A stretch of 64,000 nt of DNA from Edaphochlamys debaryana. Lineage: Eukaryota; Chlorophyta; Chlorophyceae; Chlamydomonadales. Below are positions 1-10,619 of the stretch, in pieces (position 1 is the stretch's first letter; each line of letters starts with the position of its first letter). Position numbers and translations under genes: made by a program. The notes under the pieces were generated by a model. That model was not told the origin of the DNA. It saw only the letters and a program-made list of their open reading frames with translations, and made no database searches. The stretch is from contig JAEHOE010000048.1 in assembly GCA_016858145.1 (NCBI GenBank), positions 186,001 through 250,000 of the forward strand, read 5' to 3'.

Positions 1-2041
1 CAGTGGAAGGCGCAACCGGTGAGCGCTTGCGGAGGAGCACGAGCGCAGGGCATAGCAGAGCCTTGGCTTGGCGGGGGGGTTATGTGTTTGAAGCAAAGCG
101 CTTACCAAGGCGTTACCTAGGAGACCAAGGAGAAGTGCGTTATGACATATGCTTGGCGCACCAAGTTGCCACTCAATAAGCTTAGAGAGGGACATCTATC
201 TGGTTCAACATCTGATTTAACATGCGTGTCGCAGCAACTTGCCACTTGCATTTATGCTTACCCCGCCGCTTCCCCTCCTCCCACCCGCCCGCCCCCAGGT
301 GCCCACTGCCGGCACTGAGTCTTCCACCGGCGCCAACGCTGCCTCCTGCGGCGCTGCCCCCTCCTCCCGCAACCTCCGCACTGCCACGGCCTCCGCCTCC
401 ACGCCCACGGCCCCCTCGCCTGCATCCGTGTCCCGCCTGCATCCTGGCCCCTCCACCACCTCCCAAGCCCCGTTGCCTTGCGCCTGCCCCGCCGAGCCAA
501 GCCTCAGTGCGGCTCTGACTCCCAGCCCCGAGGCCCTGTCGGCCCAGGACAAGCTCTGCAGCTTCTTCACGAAACTCTGCCGGCCGCCCATGCTGCCGCT
601 GTGCCACTCCAAGAGCTCCCTCTGGCTTACCTCCCGGAACCTATCCCGGCTCAAGTACTGCTCCCAGCAGTGCCCCATCACCAAGCTCGTGATGCGGATG
701 GTCTTCATGAAGAAGGTCGACGTCGTCTCCGTGGTCGGCGGCAAGGTCTACACGGAGCCCAAGACGCTGTGCGCCAAGTACATCAGCATCGGCGTGCCTG
801 AGGATGACGGCACGTGGCGGCAGTGCGAGGATGGCGCCCGGCGGGTTTACGGCGAGTTCGCTGACAGCCTTCGGGTGGAGGAGCGCGCGGCTGAGGACGG
901 CGACGACCCCTCGGCCCTCATCAACCCCGTCCTGTTCTGGGACGTCGAGGCCATCAACGGCAGCCTCTACCTTGTGCTCTACTCCGAGTGGCAGCCCCTG
1001 GGCAGCGTCTTCGACCACCTCCTCGGTCTGGCCGCCGCCGCCAAGGCCGCCGCCGCCGCCCAGCCCACCGCCGCCGCCATGGACTGGGTGTCGTTCCTCG
1101 AGGCCCTCATCGCCTACGTCCGCATGCTGATGGGGCTGGTGGCCAAGGGCATCGTCTACTCGGACGGCAAGTTCGAGAACGCGGTGCTGGCCCTGGCCCT
1201 GGGCGGCGGGCTCACGGCCCTGCTCATCGACCTGCACGGCACCGGGCTGCTGCCCCAGGCGCCCTGCGCCGGCGGCAAGACCGGCCGCCGCCTGGCCAAG
1301 GCCAAGCGCGCGGCCCTGCTCTCGCCCATGCCCTCGATCATGAGCACCCGCCACTCGGCGGCGCCGGAGCAGCGCGTGAGCGTTCAGCCCGAGCTGGAGG
1401 CGCGCAGGGCCGCGCTCCGGCAGGCCCTGGATGAGGCCCGGGCGGCTGAGAAGGAGGCGCATGCGGCCATGACGGCTGCGGCGCGCATCGCCCGCTCGGC
1501 CCTAGCCAAGGCGCACGGGCTCTCGGCGCGCCGCGGCAAGTCCCAAGGCCAGCTCTATCGGAGGGCGCGGCAGGATCTCAAGGACAAGAGGCGTGCCGAT
1601 GCGGCTTGGGCCGAGGCCTTCAAGGCCGTCCAGGCAGCGGCTAAGGCCCTGCTCGGGTTCAATGCGGAGATTGTTGCCTGGGGCCCTGGGACGGAGGCCC
1701 TGATGTGCCGCAGCCTCGACGCCGCCACTCTGGCTGAGCTGCACTCGTACTGCCCCTCGGACTTCCCCGAGAACCACGTGACGCCTGCCTCGCACGTGTG
1801 GCAGGTGGGCGGGTCGCTGGAGGACGTGGCGGGGCAGGTGGAGAAGGTGCTGGGCGGCCCCGAGGGGGCGGGCCTGACGGAGCGGGACGTGGAGGTGCTT
1901 GGCGAGCTGCGGGATCTGGCGGAGGCGTGCCAGGTGGTGCGGCCCTCGCAGCGGCCGGACCTGGAGTGGGTGCTGCAGCAGCTCCAGGACATGCTCACCC
2001 GGGCCCAGGCGGTGGGGCAGCAGGAGGTGGAGGCGCAGTGA
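1..2041 (+). CDS. Divergent protein-kinase-like protein, copy 1 (5' end off window)
   Basis: Two exons are visible: 1-18, ending at a CCG|GTGAGC donor, and 299-2041, after a CCCCCAG acceptor; the phase is 0, and the paralog at 39531-41506 has the same junction. The start lies left of the window. After a Ser/Pro/Thr-rich leader come kinase-like landmarks: a beta-3-like LCAKYI (near 770), a hinge-like LYLVLYSEWQPLGSVFDHL (near 970-1023), a catalytic-loop equivalent YSDGKFEN in place of HRDLKPEN (near 1157), and DLHG in place of DFG (near 1228). An Ala/Lys/Arg-rich, probably helical stretch (about 1250-1660) separates these from a C-lobe-like part (VTPASHVW near 1780; RPSQRPDLEWVLQQLQ near 1940). 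The Asp, Lys and Asn of the catalytic loop remain but His and Arg are gone, so activity is uncertain. Kinase kinship is inferred from motif order; no subfamily recognised. Confidence 0.6.
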
Positions 2042-2684
2042 GCGTGGACTCAGGCGGAGGGGGCAGCACGGCTGCCAACTTGAGACGGGATTGCCAGAAC
2101 GGTACTAGTGGGTTGGGAGAGACTGGAATAATATGAGCTGTGACCGCGTAGGGGGGAGCAACTCAGTTGGGATATGAGACGGGATTGTTGTGATTGCGGG
2201 TGAGACGGATTGGGGGTGAGACTCGTTCGGGCTCCTGTTACGATGGCAATGGTACGGGCGATGTTGGTCTGACCGTTATCAGCTGGTGGTGCGTGCTATG
2301 ATTATGATATGGGAGGCCTTGTGGGGTATGCCTGTCGCTGTGTACTCTGAGACCCGGAGGGTTGTTCCGGTGGTCCTGGCTCTGATGGTTGGCGACAGTT
2401 GGTGAGGACAGTTTGGACAAAGCGCGTCTGTTGGGATTTGTTGAGCAAGGCTACTTGTGTTTCTTATTCGACATTGGGGCGGGGGCGACAGAGCTGAATC
2501 CTGGGTTACCGACTGCTGGGACGGCAAGTGGGGGTGTTGGGGTAAAGGGTAGGGGATGGGTCTTATGCAAAGCTGGAGGGAACCTATTAGTTGGTAGTCC
2601 ATCCAAAGTCCGACTGGCAAATGAGTTGAACGTTGAGCCCCAATGGCGCTGCCTGGCAGTGAACTCAGTCAAGGCACGTCTGTT

Positions 2685-2689
2685 GTAAC
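2685..2689 (+). other. Candidate TGTAA polyadenylation signal
   Basis: TGTAA lies about 640 bases after the stop of kinase-like copy 1. A TGTAA also lies at the equivalent place beyond copy 2 (38847-38851, minus strand). TGTAA is the known polyadenylation signal in volvocine algae; the assignment is by position only. Confidence 0.35.
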
Positions 2690-2913
2690 CAGATTGGTGG
2701 CGTCTTGCAAGTCTCCCTGGTGCCTTTGGATCGGTACAGCCGAGCTCATTCAGGTGATTTCAGCCCAGCCGTGCCGTCTCGCAGCCAACCGAGCTTGCTT
2801 CAGGCGGGCGTAGCCTCTTGACTTGAGCGCACATTGCCACGATGCAGGCTGCAGCAGCGGCAAAGGTGGTCACCACGCGTCATTGCCCTTTCCTGCTCTG
2901 CCAGTTGGCTTCC

Positions 2914-2918
2914 TTACA
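2914..2918 (-). other. Candidate TGTAA polyadenylation signal
   Basis: TGTAA on the minus strand, about 770 bases beyond the stop of the GAF/dynein-stalk-like gene. Assigned by position only. Confidence 0.3.
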
Positions 2919-3687
2919 ACCTGCCCCTGACTGCTCCTGCTCAGAGGTCTGGTACACACACATTGCACAACATGCCACGGGGGACGCGGGGACCCCCCGG
3001 CACGTCTAGGGACTTCACGGGCCCCTCCATGCCTCCGCTCCTTTCCCTCGCACTTTCAGGCCACTATGGTCCTCCTGTCCCACTTCCAACTGCATTGCCT
3101 GTCATTCCAAGCAGTCGATCGCCCAGCACTTCCTGCACCTCTTCACTCGTTCCAGTTGCCTGCCTAAGCTGATGCGCTGAAGTCTACCTACTGCACCACG
3201 CACACGGACAGGGTGCCCGTCGGCACCTGCTTCCACCCAAAACTCCGGGAAGCCGTCTCAGGCCCCTAGCCCCTGCAAACTACTCCCATCCCTGTGATCC
3301 TGCCACGCCTCGAAATTGCCCCATGCAAAGTGGTTACTGGACGGGGCTACTCACCAGCACTGCCCCGCACCATCATTGGAAGAATGGATATGTACTTCCC
3401 CCACTTCACAATGCTCAGCTTCCCACGCTTGATACCATCAAAGCCCCCCGACCGAAGCTGCAAGTACACTCAAACCGCCGGCGGGGTACCGAACTCCGCG
3501 CGCCGCCCTTCATCTGCGGTTCCCCTCGGGGGCAGCCGGCCTCACGCACCAGGCCGCGGGGCCTCCGCTGCTTCGGCAACCCTGGCCCAGCACGGCAAGC
3601 GGCCCTGGCCAGGGCAAGGCCTGCGGCCATGACCGAGCCACCTTCCGCGGCCCTGGCCAGCGCCAGCGCAGGCGCGCAGCGCTCCGC

Positions 3688-6600
3688 CTAGGAGACGCTG
3701 GCGAGGTGCGTGAAGTCGCTGAGCCAGTGGTAGAGCGACAGTGTGGCCACGGACTCCTGCTTGACGTCCCCCTCCACTAGGTCCCCCACCAGGCGCTTCA
3801 CGGCCTTGAACACGCGCTTGGGCACCTGCGGGCGAGGTGGGGCATTCCAATAAAATTATCAGATGCTCAGTTGCAGGACAACCCGCATAGATAGTTGCAG
3901 CACCCCTCACCCCAACCTTCTCCCTTCCCTGACGCAGCCAAGCAACGGCTCCGTGCCCGCGCATTAGATCATTTCCACGAATCACAGGCACGGGGGGCTC
4001 AAGCTCGAGACCGAGGCGGATCCCCACCTGCGCCGGCCGCAGCGTCACCAGCTTCTTGATGAGGCGGTAGTTGGCCAGCGTCCGCATGCGCGCCCAGTTG
4101 CGGCAGTCCTCCTCGTCGCCGCCCGACAGCGTCAGCACGCACTGCAGCACCCCGAACGTGAGCGGCGGCGGCACGCGGTAGGAGCGCAGCTCGGTGAGCG
4201 CGTTGCACGAGTCGCCCGAGAACGTCTTCATCAGCGCGGCGTTGGACTTTTGGAGCTTGGCCTCCAGCAGCGCCTGCGGCGCGTGGGAGGAGCACGGCAC
4301 GGCACGGCAAGGGGTCGTCGGCACAGGGTCGGCACAGGGCCCATCAGAGTGGGACGGGAAGACCAGCCCCTCTGATCAGACTGGTACTCCCCAGTCCCCA
4401 GCTCCACCACGGACCCAACAAATTGCCAGCCAGCACCCCGCCCACTACCACTGCTCTGCCAGCTACACGTTCCCGAAAGCGGTGCTCGTACGCACCTGCA
4501 GCGCGCGCGCCGCCGACATGATGCGCACTGACGTGGCCCAGCGCGCCAGCGCCGAGGACACCTTGGCGGTGGGCGCCATGGACTCGGTCTCTGTGCCCGA
4601 GTCCGACATGCGCAGGGGGTCGCCAATCTCGTTGAGTGGCCGGAACGCCCTGGGCAGTTGAGGAGGGGAGTCAGGGAAGGAATCATGAGTCAGGACCCGG
4701 CACCGAGACCCGAGACCCTCGCTCGCCAGGACCTGGACTGTTCAGCTTGCCGCCTTGCCGCAGCCCCGCACCCTCCCCGTCCGGTACCCAGTACCGGTCC
4801 ACCCCCACCCACCCCCCGCTCACTTGCACAGCGCCTGCCACTCCGCCCACGCGTCCGCCGGGTTGAGCCCCAGCAGCCGCTGCAGCAGCTCCCGGTCGAT
4901 GTGCTGCCGCACGGTCTCCCAGTCGTTGCCCGTTTCCACAGCGCCCACGGCCGCCAGAATGGACTTGATCACTGCCAGTGTGGCCTGAGGGGCGCAGGAA
5001 ACGACCCCAACGCCGGGCAATGTTTAACACCACACCCGTAACTTGGTGCCAGACAAGGCACCAAAGCCTCTGAACCAGACAATCCAAGCGGGGCCGTGGT
5101 TGGCGTAGAGAGCTCTGCTACAGCCCATGCGCTGGTCCCCTGCGCCCCGCCGTGCCCGCGAACCCCGCAACCCCTGCAACCCCGCAAGCGGCTCACGTCG
5201 TCCGGCGCGGGCATGTTCCGCAGCGCCTCCAGGTCCTCGTCCGTGACGTCACTGAGCATGGTGAGCGCCTCGTTGAAGAGCTTGAGACCGCCGCTGACGC
5301 CGCCCACGGCCGCCGCGTAGTCCCGTGGGTCCACCGGCAGGGCCGCGGGCTCGGGGGCGTCCGCTGCGTTGCCGATCTGCGCAACGTAGATCTGGGGTGG
5401 GGTGGAGGACGAGGGCAGGGAGGGCAGGGCAGGTGAGGAGCAGGAGGTAAGAGGCGGTGACGTCATGGGGTGGGGTGGGGTCGTAGGCGAGGCCTCGGCT
5501 AGAGGGTGTCGAGGAGAGTTGGCCCTGGAACTCCAGCGTGCCGTCCGCCATACCGGCGATCAACGCCCAGCGCCGACATGGCACATCTCCGACGGCCTGC
5601 AGGCCACTACCGGCAGTCCCTACCTGGGCCTCCTCGAATGTCTTCACGTCCTTCTGTGCCCGGCCGCTGATGACCTCCGCCAGGGCCTTGACAAAGGCCT
5701 GGTCCGCCGCCGCCGTGGCGGCGGCTGCCGCCGCTGCCGCTGCCGCCACCGCGTCCGCATCGCCCGCCGCCGCCGGCCCGCCCGCTGCCGCCGCTGCTGC
5801 CGCCGCCTCGGCGGCCGCCGCCTGCAGCGTGTCCGCGCAGAGCATGCCGATGACCTCCCCGCTGCTGCCGGTGATGGGCGCAGCGAAGTAGGAGCCGCCC
5901 GAAGGCGGCGGCGCCTCTTCCCGGAAGAACCACACGTTTGGCTGCGAAGCACAGCAAGGGTCGAGAGTTAGGCTATATCATGCCTGGGCAGCATTGCGGC
6001 AGAGCAAGATGCACTGCAGCGATTGCTCCAATCCCACTCCCGCCTCCAGCCCTCATGCTACCGTTTCTTGCCAGGCATGCTCCTGTGTCAAGTCGGCTAC
6101 CACTCCTCTTGCTGTCTGCCGTACAGCCCCCCCCGTCCAGCTCTGGCTGCACAGTCCCTGCGGTACAGCCCCTGCCGTACTCACCGTCTTGGACACGTCC
6201 TTGACGTGCAGTGACTCGCCCCTCTCCTCCAGCAACTGCCAGGACACGCCGCTACCCCACGCCAGCTTTTGTCCCAGCATGAACTCTTGCCCGGCGGAGG
6301 CCTGGATGTACTTCCAGCACAGCGACTCTTTGACTTCCGACATGGCCGCAGCAGCCATGGAAGCCACCGCGAATGTGGTTGCCACGTCCCCGCTGGATTT
6401 TGCCAGCGCCGCGGAGTTGATGAAGGGCGCCAGAGGGCTGCCCATGAGACCGGGCGTGACCCTCCGAATCCTCTCCAGAACCGCTGGTAGCGGCTTGCCG
6501 GCCCCGTCCGCTGCTCGCGTCTCCTCCGCCGCTGCGGCCTCCGCCGCCGCCGCCGCTTCCGCCAGCACCTCCACCGCCGGGTCCTCGTCGTCCACGTCAG

Positions 6601-9190
6601 CTGCCGTACGGAGCTCTGCCAGGTAGGCGGCGGACCCGGCGGGCAGGGACGCGGTCAACGCGTTGACTGCCACCTGGATGGCGTCGTGTTTCGTTTGCGC
6701 CTCCAGGGCCTCCACCACGGCCTGCTGTGTGGCCGCCAGACGCCGCCGGAGCGCCGCTGCCACGTCGTTTTGAGCCGCTATTTGCTCGTCCTTTGCCGCG
6801 AGCGCGTCCGTCCGGCGCTTGGCCTCCGCTTCTAGTTGGTGGTTGAGGTGCTCCAGTTGCCGTTGCAACGTTGACTGCGCTTCTGCCGCCTTCTTCAGCT
6901 GGGACTCCATGCTCGTGAGCTGTGGGAGGCGCGGGAAACAGGGGTAAGGAGCGCACGTATGGTTTGCGAGGAGGTGCACGCGGTGCGTGGGGGGTTTCAT
7001 GAGATGTGGCCGCAGAGCACCAACGACCAAGTGATTGAGGGTGCGCTTGGCAAAATGTAAGGCTTGGTCGCAATTGCAAGGCGCCAGACCTAAGCCCACC
7101 TGCTGGCGTAGCTGGTTCTTCTCCTCCCGCTCCGCCCGCAGCTGCAGCGTGAGGTCCTCGGCCTGCAGCGAAGAAGCGGCGTGAGCAATCAAGCGTCAGG
7201 TCACCCGCGGGCATTCCATACCCGCTCTACTTCCCTCCCGCCCCTTTGTCCATCACCTCCTCGCCAGACCCTCCTCCGCGCCTCGCGCCTCCTCGTGTGA
7301 ATGGCCACGACCCCGCAACTACCCCAACAGAGCCTGGCTCCTGCCTGAACTTCCCTCCCCAACTCCCTCTCCCTCTCCACCACCCAACCCAGCACCCACC
7401 AGCGTCATGCGCAGGTCCTCCTTGACTGCCTCCAGCTTGTCCTCGTACTCGGCCCGCGCCCGCTCCGCCTGCTCCTCCAGCTGCTGCTGGTACCACGCCT
7501 TGAGCGCCGCCTTCTCAGCGGCCAGAGCGTCCTCGGCCTGGGGCAGGGCGGGACAGGGCAAAAGAGTTTGTAAGCAACTAGGCCGACTCGGGTGCTCACC
7601 GTGCCAGTCCAACCGCCCTCTGCCTCTGCACTCCCAGCGCTCGACCTCAGCCTCAGGCTGCTGTGTTGTAGCTTCCCGCCCCTTCAGCGCGCGCCAGTGC
7701 AACTCACATCCTTCTTTGCCTGCTCCCGCACCAGCGCCGCGCCCCAGGTGTAGTGGTTGATGAGGTGCTGCAGCACCCCCCGCAGCAGGTCCACCAGGGG
7801 CATGGCGTCGCGCCACGTGCGCGCGCGGAATGTCGCCACGGAGCGGCAGAAGTCCTGTGAGCGCGCACACACGCACACAGCAGGACGGCCTGTTAGCTGG
7901 ACGCAGACAGGCTCGAGGCCCAGGCCTCGTTGGGACACGACCGTGTCAATTATCCCTTCCATCCAGCGTTAGCAGTTGCTTTGGACCCCAGCCGGGCCGG
8001 GCCACCCCATCCCTGCACCCACGCCCCACCAGGATGTCGGCCAGGATCTTCTCGTTCCCGGGTTTGAGCAGGAACGCGTTGTCCTGCATCAGGTCCACGG
8101 AGCCATCCGGAGGGGGAGGCGCCTGCGGGGGGTGATGTGTCCGCAGCAGGGCCGCTTACTGCCGCTGACGGCGCCCGCTGCTGACCATCAGCTGGCCTTC
8201 ATGCCTGCTCTCTCGGCGCCAAACGTGGAAGCATGTGCTCCCCGTTACCCCGCCCAAGCGCCCTCTCAGCCCACGCGAGGTCAAGCCCTGCAGGAGCACT
8301 GCAACAGCCCTGCCCCGTCCCACAGCGTCCCGCCGAGGCCTTTGCTGCGCCCCGTCAACGCTGCTTGTCCGCCCCTGTGCTCTCCTCGCTAGAAGCCCTG
8401 CTCTAGGGCTGCGGGCACCACGCCGCCAGCCGGCCTGCGCGCACCTTGGGTATCCGGGTGGCCAGGACCAGGTCCGCGGGCATGTGTAGCTGCGTGAAGC
8501 TGAGCTGGAAGTAGGCGTTGGGCGCCCAGTCCGGGGGCGGGATTGCCGTGTCCTCCTGCGGGCAGCGGGATGACGGGTGCGTCGGCGCGTTGCACCCAGC
8601 GATCTCCGCCAGCCTCCCAACCGTTGCCGGCACGATTCTCTGCGGGCGTAGTAGTGCTGCCTCTGCTTCAACCTGACCCGTCCCGGCCCCGTACCAGCCT
8701 CGGTGTGCTGGCCCCAGCGGGTCAAATCCCGACAGTTCCTGAGAGTCACCCACTCCTCGATTCTTGGTTCACCCAGGCCCAGAACCCTCGCGACAAGGGC
8801 AACCTGGAGCCTCTACCTCCCTAGATGCCCGGGACCCCATTCACAAGTCCCTCCGCGGCCCCACCTGCAGCGGCTGCATGACCACGTCGAAGAACTGATA
8901 ATAGGGCTCCACGGGTTGGCCTTCCCGCAGGTCAAAGTCCTGCGTCAACCACGAGGGGCAGACCCGTAAAGCGCAGTGCGTTGACAGCGGGATTGCGGCA
9001 CCCCCGCAGCTTCAAGCCGGGGCTTGGAAGGGTGTGTGTTCTTGACACCTCCGCCCCACCAACGCAACCCCTCAGCCAGCCACCAGCATGCTGCCCAGGT
9101 CGACGCGCCTTAGGGAAGAAGTATCGTAGCCATGGCATCGGGGAATCGTCCGCATGGCGCGGGTCCTCAGGGTCGAAGATGGGCGGGAGC
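3688..9190 (-). CDS. Coiled-coil, GAF-domain protein with dynein-stalk-like C-terminus
   Basis: Thirteen exons, transcription order: ~9189-9049 (limits uncertain), 8939-8865, 8555-8445, 8122-8030, 7854-7708, 7537-7400, 7162-7100, 6919-6185, 5941-5624, 5391-5197, 4984-4824, 4649-4496, 4273-4028, then 3825-3688 with TAG. Phases agree from 8939 on. Exons 7537-7400 to 6919-6185 encode charged coiled coils rich in Glu/Gln/Lys. The GAF-like domain spans 6919-6185/5941-5624 (SGDVATTFAVASM; GGSYFAAPITGSSGEVIGML). The last two exons resemble the dynein heavy-chain stalk and microtubule-binding domain: ALTELRSYRVPPPLTFGVLQ corresponds to the dynein L-K/R-S-x-PP-x-V segment, followed by an LIKKLV helix and a terminal SLYHWLSDF helix. 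No AAA motor is present. The N-terminus is unresolved: an in-frame stop lies just upstream of the first exon, so earlier exons probably exist. A cytoskeletal or ciliary role is inference. Confidence 0.65.
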
Positions 9191-10619
9191 CTCGCCGGCT
9201 GGAGACGGCACGCACGGGAGGATGGACGTTAGGGAGGCCGCGCCCGAGGACTCATGCTCGCAAGAGCCCAGATGCCTACAACAACCCCTTTGTGACCCTG
9301 CGTGGCCAAGCAGACCGTCCCAGAGCGCTGTTCGCTCACTTTAGGCTTGCCGACGGGGGCAGTTTGAGGCCGCGCGAACTGGCCGTAAATGCCACTCCCT
9401 CTCTCTCTCGTTGTCATTGTAGTGGTCATCGTGCCTCAGGGAATCGGGCTAAGGTCTGGGCGACCGTAGGCGAAGAAGCATTCTCTGGTTTTTCGCGAGT
9501 TGTTGTGGCGTGCGTGTTGTTGATTGTGTCTACGATATAGCCTGTAAGCTGGAACGTGGTGTAACAGGCCAGGCAGGAAGGGAGCCACTATCGAGCCGAC
9601 AACACATCGAAGGTTTGGGCTCAGCGAGCTGAGCACATCGCCCAACATCCCAAGCCCCACAATCAACTTACTGGATAGCTACCTATCAGTTATAGCGAGT
9701 AGCGCGCCCGCTCTCGCGTGCCGGACCCACGGACCCGGCTTGAGCCATCCTGCTGCCATTTCGGCAGGTCCTGCCGTCCTGCCGTCTGCGGACGGTTCCC
9801 TGAGCCGTCGCATTTTCCCGCACTCAGCCTGGACTCGATCGAGGCAATCTGCAGACCCCACCACCATATAGTAAGCGCCGCCAACCTGACTCTTCACCAG
9901 CTAGCCGGGGCTGCGCGAGAGGTGGCGTTGAAGCCCCGGGCGAGCGGGACTGCAGATGCCCAAGTACGGCCAGGTAGTCTGGGGCCCAGCGGACTAGTTG
10001 AGAGCCGTATCCGCTATCCAGAGCGCCGCCGTCTGCCCGTGCCCTCGCTGCATTACACGTCTGCTTTTGAGTCCAGATTGCGCACATGACAGCAAGGACT
10101 GCACCTCTGGTCCGTGCCTTTTGGCCTATCCGTCGTGCCTTCAGCACGTGCAGCGGCGAAAGCGCCTACCTCCTCTAGCCTCCCCCAGTCGGTGGTGGTG
10201 TCCGGCCGCTAGCACGTCACTCCACTAGGACTTCTACCCACCAAGCCACCTGAAGCCTGCAAAACTAGTAATACAAAGCGTTCGCTCCAGTCTTCCCGCA
10301 GGCGCCGAGCGGGATACGGTGTGTCCTCAAGCAGTTGCTCACGCAAAGCTGCAAAACTGAGCTCGTGATGAGCCGACCTACGGGCCCCACGTACCAGAGG
10401 GCTTCACCGGCAACCTAGATGTGGCAGAGCGCCTCGACCCACGCAAACAGCACACCATGCTAGGACCTAGGCCTGTCCAGTCACGCCGCCGCCCCTCTAT
10501 TGAGGGGCGCCATTTCGCCCCAGAACAGCCACGCGTCTTCCCCACCTCCTCCGCCTCGCACCGCCGCTGCTGCTGCTCCGCGGTCGCTCGCGTCCGCGCT
10601 TCGGTCACTCCGGGCCTGC
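9191..10619. other. Region between the GAF/dynein-stalk-like gene and the mitochondrial carrier
   Basis: No confident exon. It should hold the unresolved 5' end of the GAF/dynein-stalk-like gene and the 3' UTR of the carrier gene (candidate minus-strand TGTAA at 10053-10057). Short open frames show no recognisable domain. Confidence 0.4.
10053..10057 (-). other. Candidate TGTAA polyadenylation signal
   Basis: TGTAA on the minus strand, about 560 bases past the stop of the carrier gene. Assigned by position. Confidence 0.3.

Larger units (their letters stand above)
1..2689 (+). repeat. Left arm of long-range inverted repeat (kinase-like gene)
   Basis: Matches 38847-41383 in reverse complement. 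It is strong through the coding exon and about 200 bases of 3' flank, then patchy to the shared TGTAA. The copy 1 intron (19-298) is about 130 bases longer than its counterpart (41217-41365). The arm may extend left of the window. Confidence 0.85.
2042..3687. other. Convergent 3' regions between kinase-like copy 1 and the GAF/dynein-stalk-like gene
   Basis: No supported coding exon. The first 200 or so bases match, inverted, the sequence downstream of copy 2 (about 39290-39530), with patchy similarity further out. Both flanking genes point into this stretch, so most of it is probably 3' UTR. Small open frames here lack splice logic or recognisable domains. Confidence 0.5.

Noticed and set aside
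641..1462. 273-codon minus-strand frame opposite kinase-like copy 1
   Set aside because: Shadow of the coding strand. The plus frame is the one with kinase-like motifs and conserved splice junctions in both copies.
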